This document shows positions 36,157 through 44,167 of a stretch of DNA of 64,000 nucleotides, in pieces. The translations under genes and the position numbers were made by a program. The notes beneath the pieces are model-generated. The model did no database searches. It worked only from the letters and a program-made list of their open reading frames with translations, and was not told the origin of the DNA. How positions within the stretch are numbered: the stretch's first letter is position 1; each line of letters starts with the position of its first letter. This stretch comes from Ruminococcus flavefaciens (GTDB lineage Bacteria; Bacillota; Clostridia; Oscillospirales; Ruminococcaceae), in the NCBI RefSeq assembly GCF_900119075.1, contig NZ_FPIP01000010.1, forward strand, positions 111,335 to 175,334, in the 5' to 3' direction.

Positions 36157-37509
36157 TCAATTTGCTGCCTGTTCAAGGGCTTTTCGCGCCGCTTCGATAA
36201 TACCGTTTGAACTGTATGTCGCACCTGAGCAGGCGTCGATACCGTCTGCGCTGACCTTTGCGCCTATCTGCGGAATAACAGTGTTCATGGCGTCGCCGAA
36301 GTACTCGGGATCGTCCTCGTCTGCCCATGCGGAAATGCATGTTATGACGTCGTTTTCTATGGACAGCTTTACGTGTACCTTTCCTGCGTAGCCCTCAGCT
36401 TCGGCTTCGTATTCGCCGTTTCTGTACTTGTATGCAGGCTGAGGCTCGGCAGCAGGAGCTTCTTCATGCTGCTCCTGTGCAGGCTCATCGTTATGCTCCT
36501 GCTCTTCATGCTTTTCCTCCTGCTTTTCTTCCTCTGTTTTTTTATTTTCGTCCGTTTTCTTGGTCGTTTCAGCCGATGTTGTTGTAGTCTTTGTATCTTT
36601 ATCTGTCTTTTCTGTAGTTTCTGTGGTCTTTTTGCCGTCCTTTGCAGTTGTTACAGCTTTTTCAGCAGCTGATGTAGTTTCGGGAGCAAATGTAAATGTT
36701 GCAGCCTTTTCCTCGGTAACTACAGAGGGCTTCGATGCAGTTTCTCCGCTGTTATGAGCTAAAGCTCCCAAAAGAGCTACGGGCAGAGCGAATGCACAGG
36801 CACATACAGTATTGGGTAAGAGCTTCTTTTCGGGCTTTTTATTGGCAATATAATACTTTCTGATACGCATTACGGCATAACCGATGAAAACTGCGCTGTA
36901 TACAAGGATACTGAGGAAATAGCCCTCCCTGCCCTTCTGAGCCTTGGGCACGAAAAGCACAAGGATATGCACATAGATAAAAGCATAGAAAATATACGCA
37001 AAGCGCTGTATCTTCTTCCATGTTTTTGCATTCATCTTCTTGCGTATCTTCTTGAAGGACATCACCGTAAGGGGAGTCATTATCAGTACCATTGCAAGGC
37101 ATACGATGCTGGTGACAACAAAGTCCGAGCCTGTTCTGCCTTTGATGAGATTGGTTATGTACTGTACTCCGTATGTGATGATATGGGAGAACGTAAGTAT
37201 AGCCGCAGTTATGGATAATTCGCCGCGTATGGGCATTAGCTTCTTAATGGGAGCAAAGCCGTTGGGCAGAGCTCCTGCCCACATGACAACTGCCCAGAAT
37301 GCAGTACCCAGAGCTCCCCGTGAGAATATGCCGAGAACATTATCGCGGACAAAACGGCTTGAAATATTTATGTCAAACTGAGTGATAACTACAGATGCCA
37401 CAGTCAGAACAGCCGCCGAAATATAAAACGCCGCAGGACATTTTTTCAGTGGCTTGTCAAGACAAAAAGCGATAAGGAGCGCTATAAAAAGAGCGGTCAA
37501 AAATAACAT
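36157..37509 (-). CDS. Ferric-reductase-like membrane protein with FMN-binding domain
   Basis: The 450-residue protein has six to eight membrane helices in its first 260 residues, in the layout of ferric-reductase-like (cytochrome b-type) proteins, with His in ILTFSHIITYGVQY and FIYVHILVLF as possible heme ligands. A Thr/Glu/Lys-rich linker (about 285-360) and a C-terminal FMN-binding domain follow (about 365-450: NGEYEAEAEGYAGKVHVKLSI, then DACSGATYSSNG). The SGAT motif is where ApbE attaches FMN covalently. It should carry electrons across the membrane to an outside acceptor such as Fe(III). The ATG at 37509 fits AAAGAGGTAATTCTT; an upstream ATG lies in a hairpin. Last gene of the operon starting at 40359. 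Confidence 0.82.
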   Translation of the reverse strand: MLFLTALFIALLIAFCLDKPLKKCPAAFYISAAVLTVASVVITQFDINISSRFVRDNVLGIFSRGALGTAFWAVVMWAGALPNGFAPIKKLMPIRGELSITAAILTFSHIITYGVQYITNLIKGRTGSDFVVTSIVCLAMVLIMTPLTVMSFKKIRKKMNAKTWKKIQRFAYIFYAFIYVHILVLFVPKAQKGREGYFLSILVYSAVFIGYAVMRIRKYYIANKKPEKKLLPNTVCACAFALPVALLGALAHNSGETASKPSVVTEEKAATFTFAPETTSAAEKAVTTAKDGKKTTETTEKTDKDTKTTTTSAETTKKTDENKKTEEEKQEEKHEEQEHNDEPAQEQHEEAPAAEPQPAYKYRNGEYEAEAEGYAGKVHVKLSIENDVITCISAWADEDDPEYFGDAMNTVIPQIGAKVSADGIDACSGATYSSNGIIEAARKALEQAAN

Positions 37510-37532
37510 AAGAATTACCTCTTTGCAGTATT

Positions 37533-37562
37533 TGACCTCCGCAGCATAAGCCGCAGAGGTCA
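37533..37562 (-). terminator. Intercistronic hairpin
   Basis: TGACCTC.GCGGC and its near complement pair on the minus strand between the SPKTG protein gene and the membrane reductase gene, just before the latter's ribosome site. It has no T-run, so it may tune expression or protect the upstream message rather than end it. Confidence 0.55.
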
Positions 37563-37587
37563 TATTTTAGAATGGAAATAATAATTA

Positions 37588-39087
37588 TCAGTCTTTCTTC
37601 TTTCTTAATGCTAACGCTGTTGCACCTGCAAGTGCAAGGAATGTTACAGGAAGTGCTGCGCCGTTTACGCCTGTCTTAGGGCTGTCAGACTTTGCAGCTG
37701 TTGCAGCTTTCTTTGTTGTAGTAGTTGCAGCCTTAGTTGTTGTAGTCGTGTTAGAGCCTGTTATTGTAGTTGTAACAGCAGCGTCAGCTCCTATCTCGAA
37801 CTCATAGTTCTTCTCATATCCTGTTGCTTCAACAGTGAGCTTGTACTTGCCCGAACCGTCGAATACGTTTTCCTCCCCCGACTTGGCGTCAAGCTTTATC
37901 TCGCCTGTCTGTGAGTCGATGATAGCAGCTCCTCTTCTGCCTGCTGCGTATCTCTTATCGCCAACTGTTACAGCTGAGATGTTCTTGAGGTAGTTTGCAG
38001 TGTCTGTAAGTGAAGCTCCGTCAGCAGCTACAAGCTTGCCGTCGGAATACTTAACAGGGATAGCGTCTGTTGTAAGTGTAAAGCCGCCTCTTACAGCTGA
38101 ATACTTGCCGTTCTCGTCGGAAACTGTGAGTGTGTAGTTACCCGGCTGTGCGTTGTTGTAGCTTACGGTGTTGCCTGAAACTGTGAAGCCGTCAGCGACC
38201 TCGCCCTTTGCCTTGAAATCGGAAGGAAGTGAAGAATTATCGAATGTTACCGAGCCCTTTCCAGACTTGCCGTTCTCGACTTTGATGCTGTCTGCAAACT
38301 TCAAAGGAAGATAGCCGTTCTGTCCCGAAAGAGTGCTGTAGCCGTTAAGAGTAATGAATGTAACTTCGGTAATAGTCTTGCCCTGTGAGGACTTGTAGTG
38401 CTCGGAGGAAAGTGTATTGCCGTGAGGCTCCTTTTCCTTGACACCTGCGCCCCATGCTATCTGTCCGTTTCTCCAGATATTCTCAAGAGCACGCATACCG
38501 TAGTCGGTGCCCTCCTTGGTCTTTACGATGACGCCGTAGATGTCGCAGTTTGCAGGGATACCCTTGACATTGATCTGATAGTCGCCCCAGCTTGTAAGGC
38601 TCGATACTGTCATCTCACCGCTGAGCTTTTCCTCGCCGTTGCTGTCAACCAGCTTGCCGAAGGAAGCATTGCCGTTCTCGACTGTAACAGGCTTGTAAGC
38701 AACGGGCTTCTCGGAGAGCTCTGTGAAGTTCATCTTATCGCTGAGCTTTTCAAGGTCAGCCTTAGCGATCTCAACAGGATAGGTAACGCCGAGGATCTTA
38801 CCGCCGCCGTTTTCACCCTCAGCATTGTAGGTGCCTGCTGCAAGTCCGCCGTTCTGCCACTTTCCGTCGTCGCCAATTTTACCTGTAGCGTTGCCCTTCC
38901 ACTTGTTCTGAGTAGCGGAAGATACTGCGTCAACAGGAACGCTGTTGTTCAGCTCTGCTGCGTAGAAATCAGCATATGGGATATTCATTGTGCCGTAAAC
39001 CTTGTCGCCGTCAGCTGCGTTTGCTGTGAATGGAACTGCACTTAAAACGCAGGCTGCTGCGCATAAAACAGATGTAATCTTTTTCAT
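37588..39087 (-). CDS. Secreted, sortase-anchored protein (Tp47-like?)
   Basis: The 499-residue protein has a signal peptide (1-24) and a cell-wall sorting signal at the C-terminus: SPKTG, a hydrophobic stretch and RKKKD. A Thr/Lys linker precedes it. The long middle part begins MNIPYADFYAAELNNSVPVDAVSSATQ and has ILGVTYPVEIA and WGDYQINVKGIPANCDIYGVIVKT-like blocks. These recall proteins annotated with penicillin-binding Tp47 domains, but I am not sure. It lies between a flavodoxin gene and the FMN-binding reductase in one operon, so a role in surface iron or heme handling or electron transfer is likely but unproven. Start has an AAGGAGTT site. Confidence 0.7.
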   Translation of the reverse strand: MKKITSVLCAAACVLSAVPFTANAADGDKVYGTMNIPYADFYAAELNNSVPVDAVSSATQNKWKGNATGKIGDDGKWQNGGLAAGTYNAEGENGGGKILGVTYPVEIAKADLEKLSDKMNFTELSEKPVAYKPVTVENGNASFGKLVDSNGEEKLSGEMTVSSLTSWGDYQINVKGIPANCDIYGVIVKTKEGTDYGMRALENIWRNGQIAWGAGVKEKEPHGNTLSSEHYKSSQGKTITEVTFITLNGYSTLSGQNGYLPLKFADSIKVENGKSGKGSVTFDNSSLPSDFKAKGEVADGFTVSGNTVSYNNAQPGNYTLTVSDENGKYSAVRGGFTLTTDAIPVKYSDGKLVAADGASLTDTANYLKNISAVTVGDKRYAAGRRGAAIIDSQTGEIKLDAKSGEENVFDGSGKYKLTVEATGYEKNYEFEIGADAAVTTTITGSNTTTTTKAATTTTKKAATAAKSDSPKTGVNGAALPVTFLALAGATALALRKKKD

Positions 39088-39099
39088 TTCTATAACTCC

Positions 39100-39504
39100 T
39101 TATGCAAGCTTTGCTGCAAGCTCTTTAAGCTTTGCAAGGTCATCATCAGAAGCAGCTTCATTTACGATAAAGCCCTCATCACCGATAAGCTCTGCGCCTG
39201 CTGCCTTTGTACGGTCATACCAGTTGCGCATCCACTCGCCATCGCCCCAGCCGTATGAACCGAAGAGAAGAACCTTCTTGCCGCTGAGTGAACCCTCGAT
39301 GCCTGTGAAGAAAGGCTCGAATGTATCTTCTTCAAGCACCTCTGCACCCATTGCAGGGCAGCCGAAAGCGAATGCGTCGTAATCTGCAACATTGCCGCTG
39401 AACTCTGATACCTCAAAAAGCTCTGCATTTGCACCCTCGGCAGCCGCCTTAGCCATTGCCTCGGTGTTGCCTGTGCCGCTCCAATAAATAACTGCTGTTT
39501 TCAT
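39100..39504 (-). CDS. Flavodoxin
   Basis: The 134-residue flavodoxin has the FMN phosphate loop YWSGTGNTEAMAKA, the FGCPAMGAEVLEEDTFEPFF loop and FGSYGWGDGEWMR near the second flavin loop. Flavodoxins replace ferredoxin under iron shortage, which fits the metal island and the operator upstream of the operon. It overlaps the DUF3793 gene by four bases (translational coupling) and is 12 bases before the next gene. Ribosome site AGGAGG. Confidence 0.93.
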   Translation of the reverse strand: MKTAVIYWSGTGNTEAMAKAAAEGANAELFEVSEFSGNVADYDAFAFGCPAMGAEVLEEDTFEPFFTGIEGSLSGKKVLLFGSYGWGDGEWMRNWYDRTKAAGAELIGDEGFIVNEAASDDDLAKLKELAAKLA

Positions 39505-40073
39505 ATATTTCCTCCTACTGCCTGAAACAAGTCCAGACCTGATTTTAATCTATCGAACAGGATTGCCCTGCAGCGATCATAAGTTTTGAAGGTCTGCCGT
39601 GCTTTGTCGGCGTTTTCGTAGACCTTCCAGTATCCGCACAGCAGACAGTTCTTTCCGCTGTTGCTGATAAAGCCGCGGATATCTCCCACAGGATACCCGA
39701 GAAATGCTCCTATCTCATGTGGAAAGCTGCCGCAGCTCATGCGCGAGGCAAGCAAGTCAAGCTTTTCCCTGATACTCATATCAGCCGTATAGCCGTACTC
39801 AGAAAGCAAGTCCCGAACCTGCGGCATACCCAGCCATGCGCTGAGCATTTTTTCATTGTAGATGTACACAAGTGTACGCTCCCTGCATTTGCAAAGCTGA
39901 ACTGCACAAAGTCCCGACACTGACATTTTTTCCGTAAATTCACGAAGATATTCTGCCATTGTATGCTCATTTCTGTCAAAAGAAATGAGATTTGCGCATT
40001 TTACTCCCAAAAGCGTGGGAGCGCAGTGAAATGCAAGATCGTTATCGATGCTTCTGCGTTCAAGCTCGGACAT
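39501..40073 (-). CDS. DUF3793-family protein
   Basis: The 190-residue protein matches the DUF3793 pattern: N-terminal HCAPTLLGVKCANLISF, later RERTLVYIYNEKMLSAWL, GSFPHEIGAFLGYPVGDIRGFI and NCLLCGYWKVYENADKARQTF. The conserved Cys and His suggest metal or heme binding. The family is seen beside flavodoxin, DUF2325 and Feo genes in anaerobic Firmicutes and has no known activity. It overlaps DUF2325 by 14 bases and the flavodoxin gene by four. Confidence 0.82.
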   Translation of the reverse strand: MSELERRSIDNDLAFHCAPTLLGVKCANLISFDRNEHTMAEYLREFTEKMSVSGLCAVQLCKCRERTLVYIYNEKMLSAWLGMPQVRDLLSEYGYTADMSIREKLDLLASRMSCGSFPHEIGAFLGYPVGDIRGFISNSGKNCLLCGYWKVYENADKARQTFKTYDRCRAILFDRLKSGLDLFQAVGGNI

Positions 40074-40359
40074 ATTTGCGCCCCTTGATGTCTGTAAGCA
40101 GCTGTTTCAGCGCACTTACGCTGGAGCTGTGAACGTGTTCAACGGGTACGCCGTTTTTCTCGGAGCTCTTCTTGACTGCTCCAAGCATTTTGTGGGAACA
40201 GGTACCTGTGAAAACTACCATAAGATCAGGAGTACCAAGCTTGTTCTCGAAGTCCGCAGGCATTTGTGTGAAAACCTTGGACTTGTGATTGAAAGATTTG
40301 CAGATATCCTGATAACGTGTTGCCATGCGGTCATTGCCGCCTACGATTACTATGCTCAT
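40060..40359 (-). CDS. DUF2325-family protein
   Basis: The 99-residue Rossmann-like protein begins MSIVIVGGNDRMATRYQDIC, then has LMVVFTGTCSHKMLGAVKK and VEHVHSSSVSALKQLL, matching DUF2325. The family is of unknown function and often lies with metal-homeostasis genes. It is the first gene of a five-gene operon and follows a strong promoter with two to three copies of the GTTA/CTAAC operator. Ribosome site AGGAGGA. Confidence 0.85.
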   Translation of the reverse strand: MSIVIVGGNDRMATRYQDICKSFNHKSKVFTQMPADFENKLGTPDLMVVFTGTCSHKMLGAVKKSSEKNGVPVEHVHSSSVSALKQLLTDIKGRKYVRA

Positions 40360-40374
40360 AAAATCCTCCTTTTA

Positions 40375-40390
40375 GTTAGTTAAAGCTAAA
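40375..40390 (+). promoter_or_regulatory. GTTAG-N6-CTAAA operator-like site
   Basis: GTTAGTTAAAGCTAAA, between the predicted transcript start and the first gene of the DUF2325 operon. One base off the consensus GTTA(T/G)-N6-CTAAC. Confidence 0.45.
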
Positions 40391-40443
40391 TAAGTATTTA
40401 AAACCAAGTGCCGTGGAATAATGGCACTTAACTGAATTACTAT

Positions 40444-40470
40444 ACTAACACAAAGTTAGTATTTAATAAC
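40444..40470 (-). promoter_or_regulatory. Double operator at the start of the DUF2325 operon
   Basis: ACTAACACAAAGTTAGT (40444-40460) is a perfect 17-bp palindrome with a 5-bp centre. It overlaps GTTATTAAATACTAAC (40455-40470, read on the minus strand), the 16-bp consensus site located at the predicted transcription start. Confidence 0.65.
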
Positions 40471-40476
40471 ACAATT

Positions 40477-40505
40477 ATAATACCATTCATTCTTACAGTT
40501 GTCAA
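40477..40505 (-). promoter_or_regulatory. Promoter of the DUF2325-flavodoxin operon
   Basis: TTGACA, 17-base spacer, TATTAT on the minus strand; start near 40470. Confidence 0.8.
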
Positions 40506-40565
40506 GGTATAAAAAACTGATTTGTAACTGTTCGACATAACCAACAAAAGTGAAAAAGGATTTTT

Positions 40566-40581
40566 GTTAGTATATGCTAAT
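40566..40581 (+). promoter_or_regulatory. Possible additional operator site
   Basis: GTTAGTATATGCTAAT matches the consensus except for the last base. It lies upstream of the -35 box of the DUF2325 operon. Confidence 0.35.
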
Positions 40582-40671
40582 ATTGAATATTATTTATGAG
40601 CATACACACATAAAAACATTTTCGGGAGTTAGTCTGCGGAAACACCGTTTTACCCTGATATATCCATAATT

Positions 40672-40697
40672 AACGCCCCCAGATGTCTGAGGGCGTT
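40672..40697 (-). terminator. Terminator of the feo operon
   Basis: AACGCCC and GGGCGTT pair over a short loop, directly after the FeoB-associated peptide gene. Confidence 0.75.
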
Positions 40698-40703
40698 ATT
40701 CTG

Positions 40704-40877
40704 TTACTTATGGCATTTTCCGTGCATTGCACAGTGCTCGCAGCCACAGCCGCAGCCGCCGTTGCTCTTTCCGCTTTTTTTGTCACGTATCATCTTTGCG
40801 ATTATAAGCGCAACAATAGCTATAAGTATCAGAGTTACGACGATAGTTCCAAGATTGTCAGCGAACCATGCGAGCAT
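40704..40877 (-). CDS. FeoB-associated Cys-rich membrane protein
   Basis: This 57-residue protein has one membrane helix (TIVVTLILIAIVALIIAKMI) followed by a Lys/Ser stretch and a Cys-rich tail, GGCGCGCEHCAMHGKCHK. It matches the FeoB-associated family that accompanies ferrous iron transporters in Firmicutes and may help deliver iron at the membrane, like FeoC in other bacteria. It starts at 40877 behind GGAGTGGTAAT, 12 bases after the feoB stop, and ends the feo operon. Confidence 0.9.
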   Translation of the reverse strand: MLAWFADNLGTIVVTLILIAIVALIIAKMIRDKKSGKSNGGCGCGCEHCAMHGKCHK

Positions 40878-40889
40878 ATTACCACTCCT

Positions 40890-43298
40890 TTATGCCTTTA
40901 CCTTTACGTTGCCCTTGAACTTTGAAGCCTCGTGGTACTTCTTCACAAAGAGCATATAGCACATAAATGCAAGAATAAGAACTGCTGCGATAACACCGAT
41001 AATGTTTGCGTCACCTGTGAAAAGTCCGCCGAACTGTGTTATCATAAGTGCGATAGCATAAGCAAAGCAGCACTGATAAATGATAGCGAATGCTGTCCAC
41101 TTTGCATTGTTCATCTCACGCTTGATAGCACCGATAGCTGCGAAGCAAGGTGCGCAGAGCAGGTTGAAAACGAGGAAAGAGAATCCTGTTACGCCTGTGA
41201 AAACTGCGCCGATATTCTGCCAAACAGTACCGTCGCCGCCGCCGTAAAGTACGCCCATAGTTCCGACGATGTTTTCCTTTGCCACAAGACCTGTGATAGA
41301 GGCGACTGCTGCCTGCCAGTTGCCCCAGCCAAGAGGCGAGAATATCCATGCGATAAGTCCGCCGAAGCCTGCAAGGAGAGAGCTGTCAAGCTGATCCTCT
41401 TCAAGCATTCCGAAGTTGCCGTCAATTGTTCCGAAACGTGACAGGAACCAGATAACAATTGTGGAAATGAGAATGATAGAGCCAGCCTTTTTGATGAACG
41501 ACCAGCCGCGCTCCCACATTGAACGGAGAACGTTGCTCATGGTTGGCATATGGTATGCAGGGAGCTCCATAACGAATGGTGCAGGCTCGCCTGAGAACAT
41601 TGCTGTCTTTTTCAGCATGATACCCGAAACGATGATAGCTGCCATACCGATGAAGTATGCTGATACTGAAATGATAGGTGAACCGTCGAAGATAGCGCCT
41701 GCTATCATTGCGATGAACGGAACCTTAGCTCCGCATGGAATAAATGTTGTTGTCATTATTGTCATACGTCTGTCGCGCTCGTTCTCGATAGTTCTTGAAG
41801 CCATGATACCGGGAACGCCGCAGCCTACTCCGACAAGCATAGGAATGAATGACTTGCCCGAGAGACCGAACTTGCGGAACACACGGTCAAGTACGAATGC
41901 GATACGAGCCATATAGCCGCAGGCTTCAAGGAAAGCAAGCAGGAAGAACAGTACTAACATCTGCGGAACAAATCCGAGAACTGCGCCCACACCTGCAACG
42001 ATACCGTCAAGGATAAGTCCCTTGAGCCAGTCAGCTGCGCCGACCTTGTCAAGACCGCTTTCGATTATCGCAGGTATACTTGGTACGAATACGCCGTAGT
42101 CAGCAGGATCGGGCTCCTCGCCTATCTCCTCAACTGTCTTTAACGCTTCTTCGTAGTCAGCAACAGAAGCTGTTTCCTCTGTTGTTTCAAGAGTTTCCTC
42201 GTCCTCGACTGAGTATGTGAACTCATCTACAGGAGCGCTGCCGTTTTCCTCAACGTAAGCGTCATAGCCGTCGATTATCTGCTGTGCGTCTGCGTATCTT
42301 TCGGAAACGTCGCCATAGTCTCCCGATATGCCGAACAGGTGGAAACCGTCACCGAAGAGATTATCGTTTGTCCAGTCGGTAGCCCAAGCACCGGGACCTT
42401 TCATAGCGATGAGGTAAACAAGAGTCATGATTATCGCAAAGATAGGAAGTCCAAGCCAGCGGTTAGTGACTATCTTGTCTATCTTATCAGAAGCTGTAAG
42501 GCTTCCTGCGTTTTTCTTCTTGTAGCAAGCCTTGATAACATCAGCTATGTAAACATAACGCTCATTGGTGATTATGCTCTCTGCGTCGTCGTCAAGCTCT
42601 TTTTCGGCAGCCACTATATCCTCCTCTATGTGCTTCTGCACATTTTCGGGGATACTCAGCATTTCAAGAACCTTTTCATCGCGCTCGAAAACCTTGATAG
42701 CGTACCAGCGCTGCTGCTCCTCGGGCATTTCGTGAAGAACAGCCTCCTCGATATGAGCGATAGCGTGCTCAACAGGTCCGCTGAATGTGTGCTGAGGAAT
42801 TGTCTTTCCGTTCTTTGCGGCAGCTATAGCAGCCTCAGCAGCCTCGTCAACTCCCGTACCTTTCAGCGCGGATATCTCAACTATCTTGCAGCCAAGCTGC
42901 TTGGAAAGCTCGTCTATCTTGATCTTGTCGCCGTTTTTATTTACGACGTCCATCATGTTTATTGCACAGACAACAGGTATGCCAAGCTCCACAAGCTGAG
43001 TTGTGAGGTAGAGATTACGCTCCAGATTCGTTCCGTCGATGATGTTCAGTATAGCGTCAGGTCTTGTTTCGATAAGGTAATTTCTTGCAACGACTTCTTC
43101 GAGAGTATAAGGCGATAACGAGTAGATTCCGGGAAGGTCTGTGACGATAACATCATTGTGCTTCTTCAGTTTTCCTTCCTTCTTTTCAACAGTAACTCCG
43201 GGCCAGTTTCCGACAAACTGGTTAGAGCCTGTTAACGCATTGAACAGTGTGGTCTTACCTGCATTCGGGTTGCCTGCAAGTGCTATTCGCAGTTCCAT
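40890..43298 (-). CDS. feoB: Ferrous iron transporter FeoB
   Basis: The 802-residue protein imports Fe(II). The N-terminal G domain has GNPNAGKTTLFNALTG (G1), VTVEKKEG (switch 1), DLPGIYSLSPY (G3) and NMMDVV (G4); a helical GDI-type spacer follows. The membrane part has the gate domains, with the Cys-containing signatures GVGCGVPGIMASR and PCFAAIGAIKRE. It is longer than usual. Residues about 320-405 form an acidic extracytoplasmic insert (YSVEDEETLETTEETASVADYEE) in the first loop, where typical FeoB has only a short segment. Ribosome site GAAAGGAAG. Two feoA genes precede and a Cys-rich partner follows. Confidence 0.95.
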   Translation of the reverse strand: MELRIALAGNPNAGKTTLFNALTGSNQFVGNWPGVTVEKKEGKLKKHNDVIVTDLPGIYSLSPYTLEEVVARNYLIETRPDAILNIIDGTNLERNLYLTTQLVELGIPVVCAINMMDVVNKNGDKIKIDELSKQLGCKIVEISALKGTGVDEAAEAAIAAAKNGKTIPQHTFSGPVEHAIAHIEEAVLHEMPEEQQRWYAIKVFERDEKVLEMLSIPENVQKHIEEDIVAAEKELDDDAESIITNERYVYIADVIKACYKKKNAGSLTASDKIDKIVTNRWLGLPIFAIIMTLVYLIAMKGPGAWATDWTNDNLFGDGFHLFGISGDYGDVSERYADAQQIIDGYDAYVEENGSAPVDEFTYSVEDEETLETTEETASVADYEEALKTVEEIGEEPDPADYGVFVPSIPAIIESGLDKVGAADWLKGLILDGIVAGVGAVLGFVPQMLVLFFLLAFLEACGYMARIAFVLDRVFRKFGLSGKSFIPMLVGVGCGVPGIMASRTIENERDRRMTIMTTTFIPCGAKVPFIAMIAGAIFDGSPIISVSAYFIGMAAIIVSGIMLKKTAMFSGEPAPFVMELPAYHMPTMSNVLRSMWERGWSFIKKAGSIILISTIVIWFLSRFGTIDGNFGMLEEDQLDSSLLAGFGGLIAWIFSPLGWGNWQAAVASITGLVAKENIVGTMGVLYGGGDGTVWQNIGAVFTGVTGFSFLVFNLLCAPCFAAIGAIKREMNNAKWTAFAIIYQCCFAYAIALMITQFGGLFTGDANIIGVIAAVLILAFMCYMLFVKKYHEASKFKGNVKVKA

Positions 43299-43315
43299 TA
43301 ATATCTTCCTTTCAG

Positions 43316-43331
43316 GTTATTTATAGCTAAC
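43316..43331 (+). promoter_or_regulatory. Consensus operator between feoA and feoB
   Basis: GTTATTTATAGCTAAC fits GTTAT-N6-CTAAC exactly. It lies 17 bases upstream of the feoB start codon in the gap after feoA. Confidence 0.55.
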
Positions 43332-43373
43332 TAATGTACTAAAATTCAAGGACATTCCGTCCCATTTCATTAA

Positions 43374-43595
43374 TTATTCGACTTCGATCAGTTCCGCGTC
43401 TGCCTTTCTGAGTGAAAGCTCATAGCCGCGTACCTTTATCTCGATCGGATCGCCGAGAGGAGCTGCCTTGCGGACAAACACTTCCGTGCCCTTAGTAAGT
43501 CCCATGTCCATGATACGGCGTTTTATTGCTCCCTCGCCGTGAAGCTTCTTCACCTTTGCTGTTGAACCCACAGCTGTTTCTCTGAGTGTTTTCAT
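43374..43595 (-). CDS. feoA: FeoA-domain protein (second copy)
   Basis: The 73-residue SH3-like FeoA protein (GSTAKVKKLHGEGAIKRRIMDMGLTKGTEVFVRK, then IEIKVRGYELSLRKADAELI) is thought to act on FeoB as a regulatory partner in the cytoplasm. It has the complete family fold. Thirteen bases separate it from the preceding feoA, and feoB follows after 75 bases. Ribosome site AGGAGAGAAG. Confidence 0.93.
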   Translation of the reverse strand: MKTLRETAVGSTAKVKKLHGEGAIKRRIMDMGLTKGTEVFVRKAAPLGDPIEIKVRGYELSLRKADAELIEVE

Positions 43596-43608
43596 ATCTT
43601 CTCTCCTA

Positions 43609-43821
43609 TCAGACCATTATTCTGCGAGCCATGTCCGCACCGATGGCGATACGGGACTCCTTGACCTTAACAATGACATTTTCGCCGAGGACGTTTATCA
43701 GCGTGACCGTTCCGCCCACGGTAAATCCGAGGTTTTCAAGGTGCTGACGTATCGTGGGAGTTCCTCCCAGCTTCTTGATAGTCAGTTCCTTTTCAGGCTC
43801 TGCCAAACTTAGCGGCATCAT
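43609..43821 (-). CDS. feoA: FeoA-domain protein (first copy)
   Basis: The 70-residue FeoA protein (ELTIKKLGGTPTIRQHLENLGFTVGGTVTLINVLGENVIVKVKESRIAIGADMARRI in parts) is more divergent and more acidic at its N-terminus than its neighbour. Paired feoA genes before feoB are common in Clostridia. It is the first gene after a promoter carrying the shared operator. Ribosome site GGAAGGATGAG. Confidence 0.92.
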   Translation of the reverse strand: MMPLSLAEPEKELTIKKLGGTPTIRQHLENLGFTVGGTVTLINVLGENVIVKVKESRIAIGADMARRIMV

Positions 43822-43885
43822 TTCTCATCCTTCCATTCCAGTTGATTTTATCGGCATATAGTAGTGAATTATACTTCAGAAAGAC

Positions 43886-43901
43886 GTTAGTGCTTTATAA
43901 C
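43886..43901 (-). promoter_or_regulatory. Consensus operator at the feo promoter
   Basis: GTTATAAAGCACTAAC on the minus strand, starting at the predicted transcription start. Confidence 0.65.
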
Positions 43902-43907
43902 GAATTT

Positions 43908-43936
43908 ATAATATCACCATATATTTAATTTGTCAA
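43908..43936 (-). promoter_or_regulatory. Promoter of the feoA-feoA-feoB operon
   Basis: TTGACA, 17-base spacer, TATTAT on the minus strand. Confidence 0.8.
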
Positions 43937-44094
43937 CGATTTCAAAGTCACTTTGCAAAACTTTGTATACAAATACAAATTGTGAGTTTCAACTAACAAA
44001 TATTTTGTAGCTAAATAAAACAATAATCGTCGCAGACTTGCCCCGACGCAACATCAAATAACTACTATTTGTCAGTGCTTATGTTTATATAGAA

Positions 44095-44118
44095 AAGCCC
44101 CTTTTTCAAAAGGGGCTT
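44095..44118 (-). terminator. Terminator of the P-type ATPase gene
   Basis: AAGCCCCTTTT, TC, AAAAGGGGCTT forms a stem 50 bases past the stop codon, followed on the minus strand by TTCTATATAAAC. Confidence 0.8.
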
Positions 44119-44167
44119 CTCAAAATAATAAACATAAACTTATATCAAAAGTCCGCGCTTTTCAGGC

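Larger units (their letters stand above)
43822..44167. other. Intergenic region upstream of the feo operon
   Basis: It contains the feo promoter (43908-43936) with the operator (43886-43901), AT-rich sequence with ACTTTGTATACAAAT (43960-43974) and the terminator of the P-type ATPase gene (44095-44118). Confidence 0.75.

Noticed and set aside
42339..43118. 259-codon ORF antisense to feoB
   Set aside because: Shadow of the certain feoB reading frame.
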